Shown: positions 58,272 to 64,000 of the stretch, piece after piece
Numbering within the stretch: the first letter of the stretch is position 1
Layout of the letters: each line of letters begins with the position of its first letter
From: Pseudomonas fluorescens
GTDB lineage: Bacteria; Pseudomonadota; Gammaproteobacteria; Pseudomonadales; Pseudomonadaceae
Assembly (NCBI RefSeq): GCF_002022275.1
Contig: NZ_MSDF01000028.1
Span: forward strand, 1 to 64,000
Length of the DNA: 64,000 bases
Direction of reading: 5' to 3'
The notes under the pieces: generated by a model
Told to the model about the DNA's origin: nothing
The model's database searches: none
Seen by the model: the letters and a program-made list of their open reading frames with translations, nothing else
Made by a program: the position numbers and the translations under genes

Positions 58272-59351
58272 TCATAGCGCCTGCAAGTGTTCGCCCAATT
58301 GACCGTTATCCGCCATCCGCAGGAACTCATCGCCCAAGCGCTGGCTCTCGCTCATTGCGGTTTGCCAGTACTTGTTGCGGCTGGGGTCATCGCCCATAAA
58401 ACGTTTGAAGTCGCTGCGGTCTGGCAATTTGCCATGGGGCAGGCGTGCCAAATAGTCCCTGGAGGGCGCCAGCAATAACACGTCCTGTAAGCCTTGCGGA
58501 TTGCTGCGCCGCCACGGCAGCCCCTTGTCGAACCAGCCGGGGATGACCTTGTCGGTGAAGTGCGGGTACAGCACGATGTCATCGCCGTGGTAGGGCAGGT
58601 CGAGGTGGTAGTCCAACAGGCCGCCGTCGCGGTAGGTGCCGGCCCCGGCGCCCGGCAGGTCGCGAACGCCTTGCATCACCATGGGGATCGAGCCCGAGGC
58701 CAGCAGCGCCTGGCGCAGGTTGCCCAGTTCCAGATCGAGAAAGCGCGAGGGAAAGTCTGTCAGCGGATGCACCGGCGGCGGCTGGCGCGGGTCGTGGACG
58801 ATCAGCCGTTCAAAATGCCGCGCCAGCCGCGCACGTCCCCGCAGGTTGTCGGCAATCACTGACGACAGGCCCAGCCCCAGCCGACCGCGATGGTCTTCGG
58901 CGAGCAGGCCATGGCTTTTAACGACCATGATGTTCAGGCGATAGTCGGGGTTGTCCAGCACCCGCGCATCGCGGCCGGCCAGCAGGTCGTCGAGCATGCG
59001 CTGGCAGCTTTGACTGACCTCGGCCATGGTCACGCCTTTGGCAAAGCGCTGTTCGTTGTACAAGCGACCGAGGTCCAGCAGGCCTTGCATCGGGTCGGGC
59101 AGGCAGGCGCTGGCAAACCGCCAGGAGCCAATGGACGCGCCGATCAGCGCGCGTTCACGGCGCGCGCGCGGCAGCCAGTCGCCGAACAGCGCCAGGTCCA
59201 GGCCCTGAATACCCAGCGCCTTGGGGCCGCCGGCAGCGCCGGGAAGGATGCCCACGTCGGCCGGTTTGAGGCCTTGCTCTCGAATGCGCGCGAAGGCGCG
59301 TTTGCCGGCCTTGAGCGTCAGCGCGGGAAACGTGATGTGGATGGCTGTCAT
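58272..59351 (-). CDS. Patatin-like phospholipase domain protein
   Basis: 359-aa protein with a patatin-type serine/aspartate dyad. The oxyanion region is GILPGAAGGPKALGIQG, the nucleophile elbow GASIGSWRFA (GxSxG), and the dyad Asp is in TYRDGGLLDYH. No signal peptide, so it acts in the cytoplasm or is exported by other means. It would hydrolyse lipid acyl groups; the substrate is not known. Monocistronic between queD and the PepSY operon. Confidence 0.82.
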   Translation of the reverse strand: MTAIHITFPALTLKAGKRAFARIREQGLKPADVGILPGAAGGPKALGIQGLDLALFGDWLPRARRERALIGASIGSWRFASACLPDPMQGLLDLGRLYNEQRFAKGVTMAEVSQSCQRMLDDLLAGRDARVLDNPDYRLNIMVVKSHGLLAEDHRGRLGLGLSSVIADNLRGRARLARHFERLIVHDPRQPPPVHPLTDFPSRFLDLELGNLRQALLASGSIPMVMQGVRDLPGAGAGTYRDGGLLDYHLDLPYHGDDIVLYPHFTDKVIPGWFDKGLPWRRSNPQGLQDVLLLAPSRDYLARLPHGKLPDRSDFKRFMGDDPSRNKYWQTAMSESQRLGDEFLRMADNGQLGEHLQAL

Positions 59352-59422
59352 ACCGGTCTCAGTGAAAGCGAGCGGGGCATTATAGGAAAACTCGTACAGC
59401 GTTAGGTAACGAAGACTCTGGA

Positions 59423-59441
59423 AATTGCCATGGTGGCAATT
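59423..59441. promoter_or_regulatory. Perfect 19-bp palindrome in the PepSY operon promoter
   Basis: AATTGCCA-TGG-TGGCAATT: two perfect 8-bp arms. It overlaps the left edge of the BqsR-like box. Looks like an operator, with no identified regulator. Confidence 0.55.
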
Positions 59442-59455
59442 CAGTTTCAGTTAAG
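59440..59455 (+). promoter_or_regulatory. BqsR-like direct repeat (TTCAG-N6-TTAAG)
   Basis: TTCAG-TTTCAG-TTAAG differs by one base from the TTAAG-N6-TTAAG site of P. aeruginosa BqsR. It is 55 bases upstream of the first PepSY gene of an operon encoding a BqsRS-like pair, which suggests autoregulation. Confidence 0.55.
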
Positions 59456-59510
59456 TTGCGACGGTTACCGTGGCTGGCGTAGGAAAAACATTCTGAAACG
59501 GAGACTTGCC

Positions 59511-59813
59511 ATGAAGCGCCTCACAGCGCTGGTCGCCGCCGGTATCATCGCCTCCATAGCGGCGCAGGCACGAGCAGTGGACCCCGACAAGCCGCTGAAA
59601 TTACCCGGCACTGTTACAATTGTTGCTTTCGATCAACTGGATGCCACTGCCCTGGCCCTGCATCCCGGTTCGTCCTTGCAGGACACTGACCTGGATGAGG
59701 CCTACGGCCAATACCTGTATCAAGTCGAACTGGAAGATGCCGACGGCATCGAGTGGGAAGTCGAATTGGACGCGCTCACCGGGCACGTCCTCAAGAATCA
59801 TCAGGATACGTAA
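59511..59813 (+). CDS. PepSY-domain periplasmic protein
   Basis: 100-aa exported protein: signal peptide MKRLTALVAAGIIASIAAQA, then one PepSY unit with DLDEAYGQYLYQVELEDADG and IEWEVELDALTGHVLKNHQD. PepSY domains are small modulators of enzymes or sensors. GGAG lies eight bases before the ATG. The stop overlaps the next start (TAATG). First gene of a four-gene operon with a two-component system, so it may tune the sensor. Equivalent small genes precede bqsRS in P. aeruginosa. Confidence 0.85.
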   Translation: MKRLTALVAAGIIASIAAQARAVDPDKPLKLPGTVTIVAFDQLDATALALHPGSSLQDTDLDEAYGQYLYQVELEDADGIEWEVELDALTGHVLKNHQDT

Positions 59814-60127
59814 TGACGGTATATCGACGCGCCAGCGCTGTGATGGTGCTGGTGCTCCTGGCCTTTTGCTCTAGCCTGGCGGCCCGCGACCTTAACCAGG
59901 ATGAAGCCTTGGCATTGCGCGAGCAGGGGGTAATCCTGCCGCTGGAGCAACTGTTGCAACAAGCCATGGCACGCTACCCCGGTTCTCGGCTGTTGGAAGC
60001 GGAGCTTGAAAAAAAGCACGGCCAATATGCGTATGAAGTGGAGCTGGTGACCACTGAGGGCGTGGTGCGCGAAATCAAACTGGATGCTACAACCGGTGTG
60101 TTGCTCAAAGATAAGGAAGACGACTGA
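59813..60127 (+). CDS. PepSY-domain periplasmic protein
   Basis: 104-aa paralogue of the preceding gene: signal peptide MTVYRRASAVMVLVLLAFCS, then a PepSY unit with LLEAELEKKHGQYAYEVELV and VVREIKLDATTGVLLKDKED. Its ATG overlaps the upstream stop, and its stop overlaps the response-regulator start (TGATG), so all four genes are coupled. Two PepSY copies side by side suggest a duplicated accessory of the sensor kinase. Confidence 0.85.
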   Translation: MTVYRRASAVMVLVLLAFCSSLAARDLNQDEALALREQGVILPLEQLLQQAMARYPGSRLLEAELEKKHGQYAYEVELVTTEGVVREIKLDATTGVLLKDKEDD

Positions 60128-60795
60128 TGCGCCTGCTTCTGGTGGAAGACAACGTACCGCTGGCCGACGAGCTGTTGGCTGGCCTGCAGCGCCAGGGCTA
60201 CGCTGTCGACTGGCTCGCCGATGGGCGTGACGCCGCGTATCAAGGGCGCAGCGAACCTTACGACCTGATCATCCTCGACCTGGGCCTGCCCGGTTTGCCG
60301 GGGCTGGACGTGCTGGCGCAATGGCGCGCCGCTTCCCTGGCCACCCCGGTGCTGGTCCTCACTGCCCGTGATTCCTGGGCGGAACGCATTGAAGGGCTCA
60401 AGGCCGGCGCCGATGATTACTTGAGCAAACCTTTCCACCCCGAAGAATTGCACCTGCGCATTCAGGCGCTGCTGCGCCGCTCCCATGGCCACGCCAACCA
60501 ACCCACGTTACAAGCCGCCGGCCTGCACCTGGACGAAGGGCGCCAGTGCGTGTTGCGCGATGGCGCGGAGATCCAGCTGACCGCCGCCGAATTCCGCCTG
60601 CTGCGTTATTTCATGCTGCACCCCGAACAGATCCTGTCGAAAAGCCACCTGGCCGAGCATCTCTATGACGGCGAGACCGAACGCGACTCCAACGTACTGG
60701 AAGTGCACGTCAACCACTTGCGCCGCAAGTTGGGCCGCGAGGTGATTGAAACCCGGCGCGGCCAGGGTTACCGGTTTGGCGCAGGCCCTGCATGA
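60127..60795 (+). CDS. OmpR-family response regulator, BqsR-like
   Basis: 222-aa regulator. The receiver domain (1-115) has the phospho-acceptor Asp51 (LIILDLGLPG), acidic pocket VEDN, Thr in LVLTARD and Lys in LSKPFHPEEL. The C-terminal winged helix (about 130-218) has LTAAEFRLLRYFMLHPEQIL and the recognition helix region NVLEVHVNHLRRKLG, then TRRGQGYRF. It overlaps the kinase gene by four bases. PepSY neighbours and the upstream box suggest orthology to P. aeruginosa BqsR (an Fe(II)-responsive system), at moderate confidence. Confidence 0.9.
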   Translation: MRLLLVEDNVPLADELLAGLQRQGYAVDWLADGRDAAYQGRSEPYDLIILDLGLPGLPGLDVLAQWRAASLATPVLVLTARDSWAERIEGLKAGADDYLSKPFHPEELHLRIQALLRRSHGHANQPTLQAAGLHLDEGRQCVLRDGAEIQLTAAEFRLLRYFMLHPEQILSKSHLAEHLYDGETERDSNVLEVHVNHLRRKLGREVIETRRGQGYRFGAGPA

Positions 60796-62105
60796 GGTCC
60801 ATTCAGCGGCGCCTGAGCCTGGGGCTGATCAGCGTGATGGTGATCGTCGGCGTGGTGTTGGCGCAAACCAGCTTGTGGTTGTTCGAGGCCGGTTTGCAGC
60901 GCTATCTGGAAGCAGGTTTGCGCAACGACAGCGAGAACCTGTTGGTGGCATTGGTCCGTGGCCCCGAGGGTTTGCAGCTGCACGAGAAGCGTTTGTCGCC
61001 GGCCTATCAGCGGCCGTTTTCCGGGCACTATTTCCGGATTGATTTTGCCGATAAACACTGGCGGTCCCGATCGTTATGGGACCAGGATCTGCCGCGCCTG
61101 CCCGAGGCCGGGATCAAGGGTAATTTGCAGCTGGGGCCGGAGGGGCAGCAGTTATTGGTATTGCGTGAGGACTACAAGCGCTTCGGCCAATCGATTTCCA
61201 TCAGCGTGGCCCAGGACTACACCCCGGTGCGGGAAAGTTTCCGTCTGATGCGTCAGATCGGGCTGATTCTCGGGCTGGCGGCGCTGCTGCTGGTGCTGAT
61301 CCTGCAACGGGTCACCGTACGCCGCGCCTTGCGCCCGCTGGAAACCGCACGCAATCAGATCGCCCAATTACAACAGGGCCAGCGCTCTCAGCTCGATACC
61401 CAGGTGCCGCTGGAGCTGGAGCCGCTGGTGGCGCAGATCAACCACCTGCTGGCCCATACCGAAGACAGCCTCAAACGCTCGCGCAATGCGTTGGGTAACC
61501 TGGGCCATGCGTTGAAAACGCCGCTGGCGGTGCTGCTGAGCGTGGCGTCCAGTGAACAGCTCAAGGACCATCCTGAACTGAGCAAATTGTTGCGTGATCA
61601 CCTGGAACAGGTGCAACAGCGCCTCAACCGCGAGCTCAATCGTGCCCGTCTGGCGGGTGAAACCTTGCCAGGTGCACTGTTTGATTGTGAAAAAGAACTG
61701 CCCGGCCTGCTGGCCACTTTGAACATGATCCACGGTGAACACCTGGACCTGAGCTACCACGTCACCCCCGGCCTGCAATTGCCCTGGGACCGTGAGGATT
61801 TGCTGGAGCTGTTGGGCAACCTGCTGGACAACGCCTGCAAATGGGCCGATGCCGACATACGCGTGAGCATCAGCGAAACACCACACAGCTACTTGCTCAC
61901 CGTCGAGGACGATGGCCCCGGCATCCCCGAAACCCAGCGCGCCCAGGTGTTCAGCCGGGGCACACGGCTGGATGAGCAGATTGCCGGCCATGGCTTGGGC
62001 CTGGGCATCGTGCGGGATATCGTCGAGGTGTGGGGCGGGGTGTTGCAGTTGCAGGAGAGTGAGCTGGGTGGGCTTAAGGCGTTGATAGAGCTGCCCAAAC
62101 GCTGA
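60792..62105 (+). CDS. Sensor histidine kinase, BqsS-like
   Basis: 437-aa membrane kinase. Two helices (about 8-30 and 155-173) frame a periplasmic sensor domain. HAMP follows (about 175-228), then the H-box with His239 (NLGHALKTPLAVLLSV). The catalytic domain shows N (LGNLLDNACKWA), G1 (VEDDGPGIPE) and G2 (GHGLGLGIVRDIV). In the periplasmic part R44-N45-D46-S47-E48 sits where a RExxE iron-binding motif is described for BqsS, but with Asn for the first Glu. The ligand is therefore uncertain. Start overlaps the response regulator by four bases. Confidence 0.9.
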   Translation: MRSIQRRLSLGLISVMVIVGVVLAQTSLWLFEAGLQRYLEAGLRNDSENLLVALVRGPEGLQLHEKRLSPAYQRPFSGHYFRIDFADKHWRSRSLWDQDLPRLPEAGIKGNLQLGPEGQQLLVLREDYKRFGQSISISVAQDYTPVRESFRLMRQIGLILGLAALLLVLILQRVTVRRALRPLETARNQIAQLQQGQRSQLDTQVPLELEPLVAQINHLLAHTEDSLKRSRNALGNLGHALKTPLAVLLSVASSEQLKDHPELSKLLRDHLEQVQQRLNRELNRARLAGETLPGALFDCEKELPGLLATLNMIHGEHLDLSYHVTPGLQLPWDREDLLELLGNLLDNACKWADADIRVSISETPHSYLLTVEDDGPGIPETQRAQVFSRGTRLDEQIAGHGLGLGIVRDIVEVWGGVLQLQESELGGLKALIELPKR

Positions 62106-62133
62106 CACCGAGCAAGCTGTGGGCGCAGGCTTG

Positions 62134-62220
62134 TGTGGGAGCTGGCTTGCCTGCGATGCATGCACCTTGGTGTATCAGGCTCACCGCGGTGATGCTATCG
62201 CAGGCAAGCCAGCTCCCACA
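62134..62220. repeat. REPIN (inverted pair of REP palindromes)
   Basis: TGTGGGAGCTGGCTTGCCTG and its near-complement face each other, about 40 bp apart, with GGTGTATCAG in the spacer, as in the REPIN at 16227. It lies between the convergent kinase and chemoreceptor genes. An extra half-unit (GTGGGCGCAGGCTTG) precedes the left arm. Confidence 0.85.
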
Positions 62221-62237
62221 GTCTATTTCCCACAGCA

Positions 62238-64000
62238 TCAAACCCTGAACTGATCCATCAATCCCTGCTGCTGATTCGCCAGGCTGTTCAACGCCTGGCT
62301 TACCCGTGCCGACTCATTCGCCTGCTCCGACAGCGATTCGGTCACATCCCGAATCGTCGCCACGTTGCTGTTGATCTCCTCGGCCACAGCGCTTTGCTCT
62401 TCGGCAGCACTGGCGATTTGCAGGTTCATGTCGCTGATCACCGTGACCGCATCGCCAATCTGGCGCAGGGCGGTCACCGCCTGTCCGACTTGTTCGACGC
62501 TGCCCTGGGCCTGGCGATAGCTGTTGCCCATGGAACCCACCACCTCCTCAGTGCCGCTCTGCAAGTGCTCAATCACCAGGCGGGTTTCTTCTACCGATTC
62601 CTGGGTGCGCCGCGCCAGGTTGCGCACTTCGTCGGCCACCACCGCAAAGCCACGGCCGGCCTCACCGGCGCGGGCGGCTTCGATGGCGGCGTTGAGCGCC
62701 AACAGGTTGGTCTGTTCAGCGATGCCGCGAATCACTTCCAGTACCGAACCGATTTTCTCGCTGTTGGCCGCCAAGCCTTCGACCTGGGCCATGGCGGTGC
62801 TCATATCTGCCGCCAAGTGCCCGATGTTGGTGGTGGTGCGGTCGATCACGGTCAAGCCTTCGCGGGTGGCTTTGTCGGCATCGCGGGCAGCCTGCGCGGC
62901 TTGGGCGGCGCTGCGGGCGACGTCTTGGGCGGTGGCGCTCATTTCATGGGACGCGGTGGCCACCTGATCGACCTGGCGGTATTGCTGCTCCATGCCCGCG
63001 CTGGTTTCAGTCGCAATTGCGGCGGATTGGTCGGCGGTGCCACGGGCATCCTGCACCGAGCGTTTGACCTCGGCAATGATCGGTTGCAGCTTGTCGAGGA
63101 AGCGGTTGAACCAGCCGGCCAGTTGGCCCAATTCATCCTTTTTATCGTAGGCCAGGCGCCGGGTGAGGTCGCCTTCGCCACTGGCGATGTCTTCCAGCAT
63201 GCGGGCCACGCCGAGAATCGGGCGGGTTACGCTGCGTGCCATCAGCCACACCAGCATCAAACCGACCACAGCGGCCAGCAAACCCAGGCTCAGTTCCAGC
63301 ACGGTGCCCTTGGTATTGTCGGCGTCCAGCGTGGCTTTCAACGCCTCGGCGGGGGCGACCAGAACCTTTTCCGGTACATCCAGCAACACGCCCCACGGCT
63401 TGCCATTCGGGATCGGTGTGAACGGCGCGAGCACCTTGAGTTGATGATCATTACGCAGGCTGCGGGTCTGGGTGCCGTTCGCCAAGGAGCTGATCAATTG
63501 CGCACCACTGGCGCTATCGACTTGATCCAGGCGTTGGCTGAGCTTGCTGGCGTCCGGGCTGTAGCCGGCCAGCACACCGGTCGGGCTCAGGATGCTGACT
63601 TGGGTCTGGCCTTCATACAGCTTGCGACTTGCCTGTTGGCTCACGGCCTGCAGGCTGTTGAGGTTGATGTCCACCGACAGCGAGGCGATGACTTTGCCAT
63701 TGACCGTCAGCGGGAACACGATGCTGGTCATCAGCACGTTTTGCCCGTCGATGACGTAGAAATAGGGTTCGATCACGCAGGGCTTCAGGGTGGTGCGCGG
63801 GCAGGTGAACCACGCGTTGGCCTTTTCCCCGCTGGGGCCGATGCTGACGTCGGCCATGTCGCTTTCGGGCAGCGCCATGGCGGTCAGTTTGCCGGGTGTC
63901 GGCTGCGACCAGTACAACGCGAAACGGCCCTTGGCGTTGCTGCCCAACTCGGCTTGGTTGGCGAACAACTCATCCTTTCCGTCCAGTGCATTGGCTTCGA
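62238..64000 (-). CDS. Methyl-accepting chemotaxis protein (partial at the window edge)
   Basis: At least 587 aa; the 5' end lies beyond base 64000, since the frame stays open to the edge and the dCache sensor domain has only its distal part here (YFYVIDGQNVLMTSIVFPLT, VIASLSVDINLNSLQAV). Then a membrane helix (LELSLGLLAAVVGLMLVWLM), HAMP (TRPILGVARMLEDIASGEGD) and the long cytoplasmic signalling coiled coil. The hairpin tip reads EAARAGEAGRGFAVVADEVR. A TTG at 63968 is in frame but not a real start. Ligand cannot be inferred. It ends at the REPIN. Confidence 0.93.
   Translation of the reverse strand, partial: EANALDGKDELFANQAELGSNAKGRFALYWSQPTPGKLTAMALPESDMADVSIGPSGEKANAWFTCPRTTLKPCVIEPYFYVIDGQNVLMTSIVFPLTVNGKVIASLSVDINLNSLQAVSQQASRKLYEGQTQVSILSPTGVLAGYSPDASKLSQRLDQVDSASGAQLISSLANGTQTRSLRNDHQLKVLAPFTPIPNGKPWGVLLDVPEKVLVAPAEALKATLDADNTKGTVLELSLGLLAAVVGLMLVWLMARSVTRPILGVARMLEDIASGEGDLTRRLAYDKKDELGQLAGWFNRFLDKLQPIIAEVKRSVQDARGTADQSAAIATETSAGMEQQYRQVDQVATASHEMSATAQDVARSAAQAAQAARDADKATREGLTVIDRTTTNIGHLAADMSTAMAQVEGLAANSEKIGSVLEVIRGIAEQTNLLALNAAIEAARAGEAGRGFAVVADEVRNLARRTQESVEETRLVIEHLQSGTEEVVGSMGNSYRQAQGSVEQVGQAVTALRQIGDAVTVISDMNLQIASAAEEQSAVAEEINSNVATIRDVTESLSEQANESARVSQALNSLANQQQGLMDQFRV

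Noticed and set aside
1..64000. CRISPR arrays, tRNA/rRNA genes, insertion sequences or prophage
   Set aside because: No regularly spaced direct repeats, no tRNA-like cloverleaf ends, and no transposase or integrase motif was noticed while reading both strands.

Overview
The window reads as chromosomal DNA of a Pseudomonas of the fluorescens lineage. It is high in GC, it carries the Pseudomonas REP/REPIN palindrome family three times, and most genes have close relatives in that genus: the psl exopolysaccharide operon, FecIRA-type iron uptake, isonitrile hydratase, PepSY-linked two-component genes and an orphan VgrG island. I saw no tRNA, rRNA, CRISPR array, insertion sequence or phage integrase.

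Layout. 1-16 kb: a LysR regulator divergent from an aldehyde dehydrogenase, a PBP2 without its usual rodA partner, small stress/metabolic genes, an autotransporter gene cut in two by an in-frame amber codon, a Fur-box siderophore receptor, DNA polymerase II, an acetyltransferase, a GST and a DUF4174 protein. 16.3-31.7 kb (minus strand): a complete, collinear and tightly overlapping pslA-pslL operon. It encodes lipid-linked repeat assembly (PslA, C, F, H, I), GDP-mannose supply (PslB), flipping and polymerisation (PslK, PslJ), co-polymerase and outer-membrane export (PslE, PslD), a periplasmic glycosidase (PslG) and an acyltransferase (PslL). Its promoter region holds two close matches to the FleQ site, so c-di-GMP control is likely.

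32-44 kb: isonitrile hydratase divergent from a GlxA-type regulator, hydrolases, a GH15 enzyme overlapping a sugar-dehydrogenase-like SDR, a MarR/FAD-monooxygenase pair with clear palindromic operators, and a fecI-fecR-fecA iron-signalling set. 44.2-46.8 kb: the most unusual region. Three consecutive hrp boxes (HrpL sigma-factor promoters) each precede a small, recognisably related HrpK/NopX-like gene, and the last copy is split into two coupled reading frames. No type III apparatus gene is in the window, so this looks like an unlinked HrpL-regulon cluster of secreted or translocator-like proteins.

46.8-64 kb: an MFS transporter divergent from a DapF-like protein in which both catalytic cysteines are serines; a type VI secretion cargo module (VgrG, DUF4123 adaptor, lipoprotein that is probably the immunity factor, class 3 lipase effector); a cytosine deaminase/NUDIX/GNAT set; queD; a patatin-like protein; a PepSY-PepSY-response regulator-sensor kinase operon with a BqsR-like box; and a chemoreceptor running off the right edge.

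Functions not named by a symbol are family-level calls made by reading motifs. No database search was run.
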